Positions 10,241 to 20,009 are shown, counted from the first letter of the stretch. The stretch: 64,000 nucleotides of DNA from Aminobacter niigataensis (GCF_014200015.1 NZ_JACHOT010000009.1:1-64000); one strand, 5' to 3'. Notes: a model not told the origin generated them from the sequence alone. Made by a program: numbers and translations.

Positions 10241-11146
10241 TCATTTCTGGCCGACGAAGGCTGTGGAGGCACGCCTGATCGGCAGGCGCCAGCCAAGCTT
10301 GACGCCGAGCGTCGCAACCGCAATGAGCGCCATGCCAACGCCTTGCGCCAAGCCGATAGGATGATCGTAGATCGCCCAGTCGATGATGATGGCGACGACC
10401 GGATAGATGAAGGTGAGCACGCCGATGACCGGCGTCGTCAGCCTGGGATAAGACGAAAACATCATCACATAGGCAATGCCGGTGTGCAGCACCCCGATGC
10501 CGGCCAGCCAGCCCCATGAGGCGGGCGCGATGTCACTGGCGAAATTGGCGAAGGGCGCGAGCATGACCACGCCGACCGCCGTCTGGCACAACACCGTGAC
10601 CTCCGGCCGCTGCTCGCCCAGGCCCTTGGCCAGGATCGTCACCACCGCGTAGAGGAAGGCGCCGCCGAGCGCCATGGCGATGCCGATCATCCAGGTCGTC
10701 GTGACCGGATTGTCCGAGACGACGAGGCCGCTGGCCAGCACGACGCCGAAGAAGGCAGCCGCCATCCAGGCGACCTGGTCGGCGGTGATGCGCTCCTTGA
10801 GAAACAGCACCCCGATCAGCACCACGAAGAACGGCTGGATGTGATAGACGATGGTCATCACCGCAATCGAGGTCTTGGCGAAGCCCGCGAAGAACGCCGT
10901 CCAGCTCAACACCATGCAAACGCCGCAAAGCGCAGCGCGTCCGAGGCGGCCCCAAGACAGCGAGCGGTCGGGAAGATAGCCGCGCACGAGGCACCAGATG
11001 CCGAGGAACAGCGAGCCGAACAGGCAGCGCCAGAACACTGTCGTGACCGGGTCGACGCCGGCCTCCGTGACGAAGGCGCCGACGGTGCCGGCAATCGCCA
11101 TGGCGACGGCGAGGTAGAGGGCGGGAAAGCGGGAAGCGTTGGTCAT
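10241..11146 (-). CDS. DMT-superfamily (EamA) transporter
   Basis: A 301-residue polytopic protein with about ten hydrophobic helices in two repeated EamA halves; the second half begins near ITADQVAWMAAAF. These inner-membrane carriers export metabolites or amino acids; the substrate is not predictable here. An AAGGAAG site precedes the ATG at 11146. It is divergent from a LysR regulator, the usual arrangement for a regulated exporter. Confidence 0.83.
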   Translation of the reverse strand: MTNASRFPALYLAVAMAIAGTVGAFVTEAGVDPVTTVFWRCLFGSLFLGIWCLVRGYLPDRSLSWGRLGRAALCGVCMVLSWTAFFAGFAKTSIAVMTIVYHIQPFFVVLIGVLFLKERITADQVAWMAAAFFGVVLASGLVVSDNPVTTTWMIGIAMALGGAFLYAVVTILAKGLGEQRPEVTVLCQTAVGVVMLAPFANFASDIAPASWGWLAGIGVLHTGIAYVMMFSSYPRLTTPVIGVLTFIYPVVAIIIDWAIYDHPIGLAQGVGMALIAVATLGVKLGWRLPIRRASTAFVGQK

Positions 11147-11242
11147 GCTGGTCTTCCTTGGCGATGATCAAGCAAGCCCGCATTGACGATTTCATTCAAA
11201 CGAATAGATTTGGCAAACCCTATTCGAAATACTGATACCGCC

Positions 11243-12100
11243 ATGGCCTTGCCGCTCGACCTCGACCTGCTCAGGACGTTTGTCGCCGTTGCCGACAGCG
11301 GCAGCTTTTCCCATGCCGCCTCACGGGTAGGGCGCAGCCAGTCGGCGATCAGCATGCAGATGCAGCGGCTGGAACAGACTGTCGGCAAGCAGCTTCTGGT
11401 CCGCGGCCCGCGTGCGGTCCTGCCCAACGCTATCGGCGAGGAGCTTCTGGTCTATGCCCGCCGGCTGCTGAAACTGTCCGACGAAGCCTGGGCCAGCGTC
11501 ACCCGTCCCGAGGAGGCCGGCAGCGTGCGGCTCGGCGTGCCCGACGACTACGCCGCCTTCCTGCTGCCGCCGGTCCTGTCGCGCTTTGCTGCCGCCCACC
11601 CGCTGGTCAACGTGGAACTGATCTGCGAGCAGTCGACCTCCCTGATAAAAACCTTCGCCGACGGCAAGCTCGACCTCGCCATCATCACCCGCGGTCCCGA
11701 GCAGGCGATCGAGGTGCTGCAGCGCGAGCGCCTCGTCTGGGTCGCCTCGCCCAACCATGTCGCCTGGGAGATCGATCCCCTGCCCGTCGCCCTGTTCGAG
11801 CCGGGCTGCGTCGCGCGCAAGAGCGTGCTGCAGGTGCTGGGTGCGGCCGACCGATCGTTCCGCTGCACCTACTCCAGCGCCAGCCTGCTCGGGCTCATCG
11901 CCGTGGTCCAGGCGGGATTGGCCGTCGCCGGCCTCGCCCAGCGCAGCGTGCCGCCCAGCCTGCGGGTCATCGGCGAAGCCGAGGGCCTGCCGCCCCTGCC
12001 CGAGATGGAGATAGGCATCCTGCGCAATCCTCAGGCGGGCAATTCGGCCGTCGAGCGGCTCTACGACTTCCTCCGCCGCGACCTGACGCAGCAGTCCTGA
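11243..12100 (+). CDS. LysR-family transcriptional regulator
   Basis: A 285-residue LysR protein. The N-terminal winged helix (residues 1-60: LDLLRTFVAVADSGSFSHAA, then RSQSAISMQMQRLE) is followed by a substrate-binding domain of periplasmic-binding-protein type. The ATG at 11243 fits the usual family start MALPLDLDLLRTF; an upstream TTG at 11183 would add an atypical 20-residue tail. It is divergent from the EamA transporter with a 96-bp gap, so it probably controls it. The intergenic AATAGATTTG-N5-CTATTCGAAA region is a plausible but unproven operator. Confidence 0.85.
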   Translation: MALPLDLDLLRTFVAVADSGSFSHAASRVGRSQSAISMQMQRLEQTVGKQLLVRGPRAVLPNAIGEELLVYARRLLKLSDEAWASVTRPEEAGSVRLGVPDDYAAFLLPPVLSRFAAAHPLVNVELICEQSTSLIKTFADGKLDLAIITRGPEQAIEVLQRERLVWVASPNHVAWEIDPLPVALFEPGCVARKSVLQVLGAADRSFRCTYSSASLLGLIAVVQAGLAVAGLAQRSVPPSLRVIGEAEGLPPLPEMEIGILRNPQAGNSAVERLYDFLRRDLTQQS

Positions 12101-12234
12101 TGTAAGCCGGCTTGCTGCCAGCGAATGGCTGCCATGCACAGCACGCATTGCTGCAATGCACCAACATCGCTTGTGCCGCGAGCGACTTGAGGAAACTGTA
12201 GACCTAAATCGTTTCAGCCTCCCCCGAGTCCATC

Positions 12235-13401
12235 ATGCCCTTGCCGATCCTCGCCCTGGCCGTTGCATCCTTTTGCATCGGCACCACCGAATTCGTGATC
12301 ATGGGCCTGTTGCCCGAGGTCGCAGCCGACCTCGGCGTGTCGATCCCGGCCGCCGGCCTGCTGGTCACCGGCTACGCGCTCGGCGTGGTCATCGGCGCTC
12401 CGATCATTGCCGTCGGCACGGCAAAACTGCCGCGCAAGCCGGTGTTGATCGGGCTTGCGATGATGTTCGTACTCGGCAACCTGCTCTGCGCCATCGCCCC
12501 GACCTACTGGACGCTGATGATCGCCCGCGTCATCACCGCCTTCGGCCACGGCGCCTTCTTCGGCATCGGCTCGGTGGTGGCGGCAAGCCTGGTGCCGGCC
12601 AACAAGCGCGCCAGCGCCATTGCCCTGATGTTTGCCGGCCTGACGCTCGCCAACATCCTCGGCGTGCCCGGCGGCACGGCACTGGGCGAGGCCTTCGGCT
12701 GGCGCATGACCTTCTTCGCCGTCGTCGCCATCGGCCTGATCTCGGTCGCCGCCATCGCCTTCTTGGTGCCGGCGGGCGTCGCCCCTCCCGGCAAGGGTGG
12801 CGTGGCCAGCGAGGTCAAGGTGCTCGGCAAACTGCAGGTGTGGCTCGCCATGATCATCTCGGCGCTCGCCTCGGGCAGCCTGTTTGCCGTCTTCACCTAC
12901 ATCAAGCCGATCCTGACCGACGTCACCGGCGTGTCGGTTGCATCTGTCACCTGGATCCTGCTCCTCTTCGGCGGCGGCATGACCATCGGCAACATCATCG
13001 GCGGCAAGCTGGCCGACTGGAAGCTGATGCCGACGGCCATCGGCGCGCTGGTGGTGATGGCCGCGATCCACGTCGCCTTGGCCCAGCTCGGCTATTCGGC
13101 GCCCGCCGCGATCCTGCTTATCTTCCTCTGGGGAGTGATGACCTTCGTCATAGTGCCGCCGATGCAGATGCGGGTCGTCGAAACCGCCTCGGAAGCGCCG
13201 AACCTTGCAGCGACGCTCAACCAGGGCGCCTTCAACGCCGGCAATGCCGCCGGCGCCTGGGCCGGCGGTACCGCGATCTCGATGGGCGTCAGCTATGCCG
13301 ACCTGCCTCTTGTCGGCGCGGCGATCGCGCTCTCCGCCTTCGGCGTCGCACTGTTTTCCTTCGCGCTCGACCGGCGTGACGCAATTCAGCAGGCGGCATG
13401 A
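12235..13401 (+). CDS. MFS transporter (AraJ / DHA1-like)
   Basis: A 388-residue major facilitator protein with twelve predicted transmembrane helices. It starts MPLPILALAVASFCIGTTEF, the typical opening of AraJ/YdhP-type sugar or drug efflux carriers; the family motif region RVITAFGHGAFFGIG is present. The substrate is unknown. It lies downstream of the LysR gene in the same direction across a 134-bp gap, probably with its own promoter. The cobalamin riboswitch begins about 50 nt after its stop. Confidence 0.83.
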   Translation: MPLPILALAVASFCIGTTEFVIMGLLPEVAADLGVSIPAAGLLVTGYALGVVIGAPIIAVGTAKLPRKPVLIGLAMMFVLGNLLCAIAPTYWTLMIARVITAFGHGAFFGIGSVVAASLVPANKRASAIALMFAGLTLANILGVPGGTALGEAFGWRMTFFAVVAIGLISVAAIAFLVPAGVAPPGKGGVASEVKVLGKLQVWLAMIISALASGSLFAVFTYIKPILTDVTGVSVASVTWILLLFGGGMTIGNIIGGKLADWKLMPTAIGALVVMAAIHVALAQLGYSAPAAILLIFLWGVMTFVIVPPMQMRVVETASEAPNLAATLNQGAFNAGNAAGAWAGGTAISMGVSYADLPLVGAAIALSAFGVALFSFALDRRDAIQQAA

Positions 13402-13449
13402 CGCTTTAGCGATTGTCAGCACTTCGCAGCTGCTGTAGCCACCTCATTG

Positions 13450-13627
13450 ATGGTTCCTGCTGCCTGACTCGGGCAGCGGATTAAATGGGAACACGGTGAG
13501 ACGTCCCTGACGCGAAACCGTGGCTGCCCCCGCAACTGTGAGCGGATAGCAAATCGGAAAATGCCACTGGCCAAACGGCCGGGAAGGCTCCGAGGAGTGA
13601 TCACCCGCAAGCCAGGAGACCTGCCAT
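13450..13627 (+). promoter_or_regulatory. Cobalamin (AdoCbl) riboswitch
   Basis: The conserved cobalamin-element blocks occur in order: GGTTCCTGC near the 5' end, AATGGGAACACGGTGAG, CTGCCCCCGCAACTGTGAG, GCCACTGG, CGGGAAGG, and the 3' box CAAGCCAGGAGACCTGCC. It precedes a BtuC/FecC-type ABC importer operon by about 120 nt. Ligand binding in this class represses B12 uptake and synthesis genes, so it sets the substrate prediction for the operon. Confidence 0.95.
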
Positions 13628-13750
13628 CATCCGATTAACTCAACCGGCCGGGGTGTGCCGCGGAGATGATGATGGTTGCGACTGCCTTTTTCCGTACCGG
13701 CGCGCTCACCGGATCGTTCTGCCACCTCCGCCTGACTGCGGAGACAGGGC

Positions 13751-14566
13751 ATGCTCGATCGCGTCCACGCCGCTAGCCGCCTCGTAGGCACCACCCCGGC
13801 ACTGCTCGAACTCGACGGCGTCAGTTGGGGGCCTCGCGCTTCCCGGCCTATTCTCGAACCAGTGAGCCTTGCCGTCGCGCCTGGCGAAATGCTCGCCATC
13901 GTCGGCCCCAATGGCGCCGGCAAATCGAGCCTGCTGCGCTGCCTCTACCGCTACCACAGACCGATCTCGGGAACGGTCCGGCTCGACGGCACCGACATCT
14001 GGACGATGAAGCCGCGTGACTGCGCCCGCCGCATCGCCACCGTGCTGCAGGAAAGCGCCTCCGACTTCGGGCTGACCGTGGCAGAGATCGTCGAGCTGGG
14101 GCTGACCCCGCACGCAACCGGCATTCGCACCGGCGATCAGGACTACGACCAGGTCGAGGCAGCGCTTGCATTGCTCGGCCTGACCGCGCTCGCCGCGCGC
14201 GACTTCAACTCGCTGTCCGGCGGCGAGAAGCAGCGCGTGATGATTGCCCGCGCGCTGATGCAGCGGCCCGATCTGCTGATCCTCGACGAGCCGACCAACC
14301 ATCTCGACATCCGCCACCAGCTTGAAGTTCTGGAGCTGCTCGGCAATCTCGGTTGCACCGTCATCGTCTCCCTGCACGATCTGGCGCTGGCCTCCGCCCA
14401 TGCCGACCGCGTGCTGGTGATGGACGCAGGCCGCGCGGTCGCTTGCGGCAGGCCGGCAGACATCCTGACGCCCGAACGCATCCGCTTGAGCTTTTCCGTC
14501 GGTGCGATCCTCGACGACCATCCCATCACCGGTCGCCCGCGCTTTTCCTTCCACCTCGAACGCTGA
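13751..14566 (+). CDS. ABC transporter ATP-binding protein (vitamin B12 / siderophore type)
   Basis: A 271-residue ATPase of the FepC/BtuD group. It has Walker A GPNGAGKSS near residue 57, Q-loop LQESASDFG, signature LSGGEKQR, Walker B LLILDEP and the H-loop histidine in SLHDLALASAH. It energises import by the permease encoded two genes downstream. It is the first gene after the cobalamin riboswitch, which argues for corrinoid rather than ferric-siderophore transport. The gene order ATPase - binding protein - permease is compact, with 20-nt and 2-nt gaps. Confidence 0.87.
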   Translation: MLDRVHAASRLVGTTPALLELDGVSWGPRASRPILEPVSLAVAPGEMLAIVGPNGAGKSSLLRCLYRYHRPISGTVRLDGTDIWTMKPRDCARRIATVLQESASDFGLTVAEIVELGLTPHATGIRTGDQDYDQVEAALALLGLTALAARDFNSLSGGEKQRVMIARALMQRPDLLILDEPTNHLDIRHQLEVLELLGNLGCTVIVSLHDLALASAHADRVLVMDAGRAVACGRPADILTPERIRLSFSVGAILDDHPITGRPRFSFHLER

Positions 14567-14586
14567 CAACAACTCAAGGAGCCCCA

Positions 14587-15531
14587 ATGCGCCTGCCCAT
14601 CATCGCCGCCGCCCTGCTCGCCACCTGTGCTTCCGCCGCTGCCAGCGGCTTCCCCGCCACCGTCAAGAGCTGCAACCGCGACGTGACTTTCGAGGCCGCG
14701 CCCAAAAGGGCTGTCTCCCACGACGTCAACCTGACCGAGATGATGCTGGTGCTCGGTTTGGCTGACCGCATGGCCGGCTATTCCGGCATTTCCGGCTGGA
14801 AGACGCTGGACGAGAACCTGCGCAAGGGCGTCGGCGAACTGCCGGAGCTCGCGCCGAAATACGTCACCAAGGAAGTGCTGCTGGGTGCCGATGCCGACCT
14901 GTTCTTCGCCGGCTGGAACTACGGCATGAAGGTCGGCGGAGACGTCACCCCCGACACGCTCACCCCCTTCAACATCCCGGTCTACGAGCTGACCGAGAGC
15001 TGCATCCACATCATGAAGAAGGACAAGTCGTCGCTTCAGGACATGTATGCCGACCTGCTCAATCTCGGCGCGATCTTCGGCGTACGCGAGAAGGCGGAAG
15101 CGCTGGTGGCAGGCTACGAGAAGGAGCTCACCGATTTCCAGGCGTCGCTGCCCAAGCTGGACAGGCCGGTCAGCGTGTTCCTCTATGATTCCGGCGAGCA
15201 GAAACCCTTCACCGCCGGCCGCTACGCCATGCCGACAGCGATCATCGAGGCCGCCGGCGGCAAGAACATCTCCGACGACGTCGAGTCGAGCTGGGTCGAG
15301 ATCGGCTGGGAGCCGGTCATCGACCGCAACCCCGACATGGTGGTGATCGTCAACTATGGCGAGGTCACCGCCGAGCAGAAGATCGAGTTCATGCGCTCCA
15401 ACCCGGCCTTCAAGGACATAACCGCGGTCAAGAACAACCGCTTCTTCGTACTCGAATACATCGAGGCGACGCCAGGTCCGCGCAACATCGCCGCCATCAA
15501 GCGGCTGGCCGCCGCCTTGCGGGCCGACTGA
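14587..15531 (+). CDS. ABC transporter periplasmic substrate-binding protein (BtuF/FecB-like)
   Basis: A 314-residue protein with a clear signal peptide (MRLPIIAAALLATCASAAAS) and the class III binding-protein fold; ISHDVN/EMMLVLG-type N-lobe and EIGWEPVIDRNPDMVV C-lobe segments are visible. An AAGGAG site precedes the ATG. With the riboswitch it is inferred to bind cobalamin or a precursor such as cobinamide in the periplasm. FecB-like siderophore binding is the alternative from sequence alone. Confidence 0.85.
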   Translation: MRLPIIAAALLATCASAAASGFPATVKSCNRDVTFEAAPKRAVSHDVNLTEMMLVLGLADRMAGYSGISGWKTLDENLRKGVGELPELAPKYVTKEVLLGADADLFFAGWNYGMKVGGDVTPDTLTPFNIPVYELTESCIHIMKKDKSSLQDMYADLLNLGAIFGVREKAEALVAGYEKELTDFQASLPKLDRPVSVFLYDSGEQKPFTAGRYAMPTAIIEAAGGKNISDDVESSWVEIGWEPVIDRNPDMVVIVNYGEVTAEQKIEFMRSNPAFKDITAVKNNRFFVLEYIEATPGPRNIAAIKRLAAALRAD

Positions 15532-15533
15532 CC

Positions 15534-16592
15534 GTGTCGCACCGCCACCTCGTCGCGGGGCCAAGGCACGCCCTGATCCATGCCATGCCGGCCCTGATAC
15601 CGGGGCTGGTCATCCTGCTCGTCGCCGCCATGGTCATCGCCGTCGGCGTCGGTCCGGTCGCGATCCCTCTTGAGACCGTGTGGGGCGTGATCGCCAACAA
15701 GCTGGTGCCGGGAAGCGTCGAGGTGGCCTGGTCCAGCGGCCGCGAGAATATCGTCTGGGACGTGCGCGCCCCACGCGTCATCCTGGGCGCGGCCGTCGGC
15801 GCCTCGCTGGCGCTGGTGGGTGCGGCGCTGCAATCAGTGACGCGCAATCCGCTCGCCGATCCGCATCTGCTCGGCGTCTCGTCCGGCGCTGCTTTCGGGG
15901 CGATCATGGCGCTTATCCACGCCGGCATGATCTTCGGCGCCATCACGGTGCCGGTGTTCGCCTTTGCCGGAGCGCTGGCGGCGACAGCGCTGGTGCTAGC
16001 GATCGCCAATTTGGCACGGGTGCAGTCGGCCGGCCAGCTGATCCTCGCCGGTGTGGCGGTGAGCTTCATCATCAGCGCCGCCGGCAATTTGTTGATCTTC
16101 ATCGGCGATCCCAAGGCCGCCCATGTCGCGATCTTCTGGATGCTCGGCGGGCTCGGCCTGGCGCAGTGGAGCCACCTGCCCTACCCGCTTGCAGCCCTCC
16201 TTGTGGGCGGCGTCTGGCTGATGACGCAGACGCGCAACCTGAACGCCATGACGCTCGGCGACGAGAGCGCCACCGCGCTCGGCATCCCGGCCCGGCGATT
16301 TCGGCTCAATGTGTTTGTCGTCTGCGCGCTGTTGACCGGATGTGCCGTCGCCTATTCCGGCGCCATCGCATTCGTCGGCCTGATGATCCCGCATATCGTG
16401 CGCTTCTTCGTCGGCGGCGACTATCGCCGCGCGCTGCCGCTGTCGGCGCTGGTGGGAGCCATCTTCCTGATCGCTGCCGACATGGCCGCCCGCACGGTGA
16501 TGCCGCCGCAGGACATGCCGCTCGGCATCGTCACCGGACTGATCGGAGGCGTGGCATTCGTGGTGCTGATGCGGCGCCGGACGACAAATTGA
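15534..16592 (+). CDS. ABC transporter permease, FecCD/BtuC family
   Basis: A 352-residue permease with about nine to ten transmembrane helices. Family landmarks are RAPRVILGAAVGASLALVGA, VTRNPLADPHLLGVSSGAAFG (coupling region) and IAFVGLMIPHIVRF. It starts at a GTG only 2 nt after the binding-protein stop; an internal ATG at 15585 is an alternative start. It forms the channel of the riboswitch-controlled importer. No outer-membrane BtuB-type receptor gene is in the window. Confidence 0.87.
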   Translation: MSHRHLVAGPRHALIHAMPALIPGLVILLVAAMVIAVGVGPVAIPLETVWGVIANKLVPGSVEVAWSSGRENIVWDVRAPRVILGAAVGASLALVGAALQSVTRNPLADPHLLGVSSGAAFGAIMALIHAGMIFGAITVPVFAFAGALAATALVLAIANLARVQSAGQLILAGVAVSFIISAAGNLLIFIGDPKAAHVAIFWMLGGLGLAQWSHLPYPLAALLVGGVWLMTQTRNLNAMTLGDESATALGIPARRFRLNVFVVCALLTGCAVAYSGAIAFVGLMIPHIVRFFVGGDYRRALPLSALVGAIFLIAADMAARTVMPPQDMPLGIVTGLIGGVAFVVLMRRRTTN

Positions 16593-16632
16593 GCGTCAGT
16601 TGGTAATGCAATGCAAGACGACGCAAATCCAG

Positions 16633-16660
16633 TTGCACCCCCGGTTTTTCCTAGCTATGG
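16633..16660 (+). promoter_or_regulatory. Putative sigma-70 promoter of trpL-trpE(G)
   Basis: TTGCAC (16633-16638), a 16-nt spacer and CTATGG (16655-16660) match the alphaproteobacterial -35/-10 pattern. The predicted start point falls at or next to the A of the trpL ATG (16668), so the leader would be translated from a leaderless transcript. Confidence 0.55.
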
Positions 16661-16667
16661 ATTTGCC

Positions 16668-16712
16668 ATGAACACGACTTCGCTCCAGAATATTTGGTGG
16701 CGGGCCAGCTGA
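16668..16712 (+). CDS. trpL: trp operon leader peptide (tandem Trp codons)
   Basis: A 14-codon open frame reading MNTTSLQNIWWRAS then TGA, with two adjacent TGG codons at 16695-16700. It lies between a sigma-70-like promoter and a rho-independent attenuator, 123 nt before trpE(G). In this arrangement a ribosome stalled at the Trp codons, when charged tRNA-Trp is scarce, favours an antiterminator and lets trpE(G) be transcribed. Rhizobial trpL genes of the same length are known, and in Sinorhizobium the released leader RNA and peptide also act in trans. Confidence 0.88.
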   Translation: MNTTSLQNIWWRAS

Positions 16713-16749
16713 CAGCGGCCTCTTGAAGCGCGTGCGCGTGAAAATTGTG

Positions 16750-16789
16750 ATGGCCGCAACGGGATTTCCGGGCGGCCATTTGCTTTTTT
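16750..16789 (+). terminator. trp attenuator terminator
   Basis: A perfect 8-bp stem ATGGCCGC/GCGGCCAT (16750-16757 with 16772-16779) is followed by TTGCTTTTTT. It lies 38 nt after the trpL stop and upstream of trpE(G), as expected for transcription attenuation. Confidence 0.85.
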
Positions 16790-16834
16790 CGAACCAGGCT
16801 CCGGACGCTCCCACGGCAACAGATGGAGACGGGA

Positions 16835-19024
16835 ATGACGTTGGAACTGCTTGATAACGGTGCCGAGCGCTACGTGACCGGAGGTGGTGTTTCCATCACC
16901 AGGCAGCGCCATGAGACCGCCTATGCCGGGGCGATCGAGACCTATCTCGACGGGCTGAACAGCCGGCGCGGCGCGGTCTTCTCCTCCAACTACGAATATC
17001 CCGGCCGCTACACGCGTTGGGACACCGCGATCATCGACCCGCCGATCGTGATCTCGGCACGCGGCCGCGCCATGAAGATCGAGGCGCTCAATGCACGTGG
17101 CGAGGTGCTGCTGCCGGTCATCCACGCGGCACTGGCGCCGCTCGAGGAACTGACCATCGGCGAGACGACCAAGCGCCTGATCGCGCTTCAGGTGGCAACG
17201 CCCGGGCGTGTCTTCACCGAAGAGGAGCGTTCGCGCGTGCCTTCGGTGTTCACCGTGCTGCGTGCCATCACCGCACTGTTCAAATCGGACGAGGACAGCA
17301 ATCTCGGCCTCTATGGCGCCTTCGGCTACGACCTGGCCTTCCAGTTCGACCCGGTCGAGCACAAGTTGGAGCGCAAGGAGAGCCAGCGCGACCTGGTGCT
17401 GTTCCTGCCCGACGAGATCCTGGTCGTCGACCACTATTCGGCCAAGGCCTGGCACGACCGCTACGACTATTCCGGCAAGGGTTTTTCGACCGAAGGCATC
17501 GCCCGCGACAGCGCTGCCGAGCCCTTCAAGGCTTCCGACCGCATCCCCCCACGCGGCGACCACGAGCCGGGCGAATATGCCCAGCTGGTGCGCCGGGCGA
17601 TGGACAGCTTCAAGCGCGGCGACCTGTTCGAGGTCGTGCCCGGCCAGATGTTCTATGAGCGCTGCGAGACCGCACCGTCCGAAATCTCGCGCCGGCTGAA
17701 GACGATCAACCCCTCGCCCTACTCGTTCTTCATCAATCTCGGCGAGGGCGAATACCTGATCGGGGCGTCGCCGGAGATGTTCGTGCGCGTCAACGGCCGC
17801 CGCGTCGAGACCTGCCCGATCTCGGGCACCATCAAGCGCGGCGACGACGCCATCTCCGACAGCGAGCAGATCCTCAAGCTGCTGAACTCGAAGAAGGACG
17901 AATCCGAGCTGACGATGTGCTCGGACGTCGACCGCAACGACAAGAGCCGCGTCTGCGAACCGGGCTCGGTGCGCGTCATCGGCCGTCGCCAGATCGAGAT
18001 GTATTCGCGGCTGATCCACACCGTCGACCACATCGAGGGCCGCCTGCGCGAGGGCATGGACGCCTTCGATGCGTTCCTCAGCCATGCCTGGGCGGTGACC
18101 GTCACCGGCGCGCCCAAATTGTGGGCGATGCGGTTCATCGAGCAGAACGAAAAGAGCCCGCGCGCCTGGTATGGCGGGGCGATCGGCATGGTTCATTTCA
18201 ACGGCGACCTGAACACCGGCCTGACGCTGCGCACCATTCGTATCAAGGACGGCATCGCCGAGGTGCGCGCCGGCGCCACCCTGCTCTACGATTCCGTTCC
18301 CGAAGAAGAAGAAGCCGAAACCGAACTGAAGGCCTCAGCCATGCTTTCCGCCATCCGCGACGCCAAGACCGGCAACTCCGCAGGCACCGAGCGCACCACC
18401 GCGCGCGTCGGCGAAGGGGTCAAGATCCTGCTCGTCGACCACGAGGACTCCTTTGTCCACACGCTGGCCAACTACTTCCGCCAGACCGGCGCCGACGTCT
18501 CGACCGTGCGCTCGCCGGTGCCCGAGGAAATCTTCGACCGCATCAAGCCGGATCTCGTGGTGCTTTCGCCCGGACCGGGCACGCCCAAGGATTTCGACAC
18601 GGCGGCGACGATCAAGAAGGCACGCGACCGCGACCTGCCGATCTTCGGCGTCTGCCTGGGCCTGCAGGCGCTGGCCGAAGCCTATGGCGGCGAATTGCGC
18701 CAGCTGGCGGTGCCGATGCACGGCAAGCCGTCGCGCATCCGCGTCTCCAAGCCGGGCATCATCTTCTCCGGCCTGCCAAAGGAAGTGACCGTCGGCCGCT
18801 ACCATTCGATCTTCGCCGACCCGGTGCGCCTGCCCAGCGATTTCGTGGTCACCGCCGAGACCGAGGACGGTGTCATCATGGCGTTCGAGCACAAGAAGGA
18901 GCCGATCGCCGCCGTTCAGTTCCATCCCGAATCGATCATGACCCTCGGCCACGATGCCGGCATGCGCATGATCGAGAACGTCGTCGCGCACATGCCGCGC
19001 AAGGCCAAGGACAAGGCGGCCTGA
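16835..19024 (+). CDS. trpE(G): Anthranilate synthase, fused TrpE-TrpG
   Basis: A 729-residue fusion that makes anthranilate from chorismate and glutamine, the first committed step of tryptophan synthesis. Residues 1 to about 515 are the chorismate-binding TrpE part, with [10 protein letters not shown] and [18 protein letters not shown]. After a linker comes the class I glutamine amidotransferase, with the catalytic Cys in FGVCLGLQ and the His-Glu pair in QFHPESI. Length and fusion match rhizobial TrpE(G). A GGAGACGGG site favours the ATG at 16835 over the one at 16823. It is controlled by the trpL attenuator. Confidence 0.95.
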   Translation: MTLELLDNGAERYVTGGGVSITRQRHETAYAGAIETYLDGLNSRRGAVFSSNYEYPGRYTRWDTAIIDPPIVISARGRAMKIEALNARGEVLLPVIHAALAPLEELTIGETTKRLIALQVATPGRVFTEEERSRVPSVFTVLRAITALFKSDEDSNLGLYGAFGYDLAFQFDPVEHKLERKESQRDLVLFLPDEILVVDHYSAKAWHDRYDYSGKGFSTEGIARDSAAEPFKASDRIPPRGDHEPGEYAQLVRRAMDSFKRGDLFEVVPGQMFYERCETAPSEISRRLKTINPSPYSFFINLGEGEYLIGASPEMFVRVNGRRVETCPISGTIKRGDDAISDSEQILKLLNSKKDESELTMCSDVDRNDKSRVCEPGSVRVIGRRQIEMYSRLIHTVDHIEGRLREGMDAFDAFLSHAWAVTVTGAPKLWAMRFIEQNEKSPRAWYGGAIGMVHFNGDLNTGLTLRTIRIKDGIAEVRAGATLLYDSVPEEEEAETELKASAMLSAIRDAKTGNSAGTERTTARVGEGVKILLVDHEDSFVHTLANYFRQTGADVSTVRSPVPEEIFDRIKPDLVVLSPGPGTPKDFDTAATIKKARDRDLPIFGVCLGLQALAEAYGGELRQLAVPMHGKPSRIRVSKPGIIFSGLPKEVTVGRYHSIFADPVRLPSDFVVTAETEDGVIMAFEHKKEPIAAVQFHPESIMTLGHDAGMRMIENVVAHMPRKAKDKAA

Positions 19025-19052
19025 GCGGCCGCCGGGACTACAAGCAGAGATC

Positions 19053-20009
19053 ATGAGCGAAACCGAAACACAGAGCTTGTCGGCCACCCGCGGTGGACAG
19101 CCATCGTCCAAGCGGCGTGTCGCCAGACTCGCCTTCTGGTCGATCATCATCGGCGCGGGCGTCATGGGCCTGAAATTCGTCGCCTGGTGGCTGACGGGTT
19201 CTGTGGCGCTGTATTCGGACGCGCTCGAATCGATCGTCAACGTCGTCGCCGCCATGGCCGCCTTCTGGGCGATCAAGATCAGCCACAAGCCGGCGGACAT
19301 GGGCCACCAGCACGGCCACCACAAGGCGGAATATTTCTCGGCCGTGCTCGAAGGCGTGCTGATCGTCGTTGCCGCCTTCCTGATCCTGTTCGAGGTCTGG
19401 CGCAGCTGGGGCGTGCCGATGGACGTCGAGCAGCCCTGGTTCGGCCTCGGCATCAACGGCGTCGCAGCAGTGATCAACGCCATCTGGGCAGGCGCGCTGA
19501 TCCGCGTCGGCCGGGCCGAACGCTCGCCCGCCATGGTTGCCGACGGCCATCACATCATGACCGACGTGGTGACCTCCGCCGGCGTGCTGATCGGCCTCGT
19601 CGCTGCCGTTGTCACCGGCTGGAAGATCCTCGATCCGGCACTGGCCGTGATCGTGGCGCTCAACATCCTGTGGCAGGGCTGGCACGTCATCAGCTCGTCG
19701 ATGGACGGGCTGATGGATCGCGCCGTCGAACTCGACGAGCACATGCGCATCCGCGACATCATCTCGGCCAATTCCAAGGGCGCGATCGAGGTCCACGACC
19801 TCAAGACCCGCATCGCAGGCCGCGCCACTTTCATCGAGTTCCATCTTGTCGTCGACGCCGACATGACCGTCGGCGAAAGCCACGTCATCTGCGACCGCAT
19901 CGAGGATGCGCTGCGGGCCGACATCCCGTCGGTGCGGGTCATCATCCATGTCGAGCCTGACGACGAGGCCAAGCTGCCCAGGGGCACCGTGGCGGTGCCG
20001 TTCGCGTGA
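19053..20009 (+). CDS. Cation diffusion facilitator (CDF) family transporter
   Basis: A 318-residue CDF protein with six predicted transmembrane helices and a C-terminal cytoplasmic ferredoxin-like domain. The metal site in helix 2 reads YSDALES and in helix 5 HHIMTD; a histidine-rich loop GHQHGHH lies near residue 85. Such carriers export Zn, Fe or Mn in exchange for protons. The SD...HD signature resembles FieF or rhizobial iron/manganese CDFs, but the metal is not determined. It starts 28 nt after trpE(G), possibly in read-through, with no functional link. Confidence 0.85.
   Translation: MSETETQSLSATRGGQPSSKRRVARLAFWSIIIGAGVMGLKFVAWWLTGSVALYSDALESIVNVVAAMAAFWAIKISHKPADMGHQHGHHKAEYFSAVLEGVLIVVAAFLILFEVWRSWGVPMDVEQPWFGLGINGVAAVINAIWAGALIRVGRAERSPAMVADGHHIMTDVVTSAGVLIGLVAAVVTGWKILDPALAVIVALNILWQGWHVISSSMDGLMDRAVELDEHMRIRDIISANSKGAIEVHDLKTRIAGRATFIEFHLVVDADMTVGESHVICDRIEDALRADIPSVRVIIHVEPDDEAKLPRGTVAVPFA

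Noticed and set aside
8110-10338. 742-codon minus-strand frame opposite gcd
   Set aside because: It mirrors the high-GC codon pattern of gcd on the other strand; the translation is Arg/Gly/Asp-rich without any domain.
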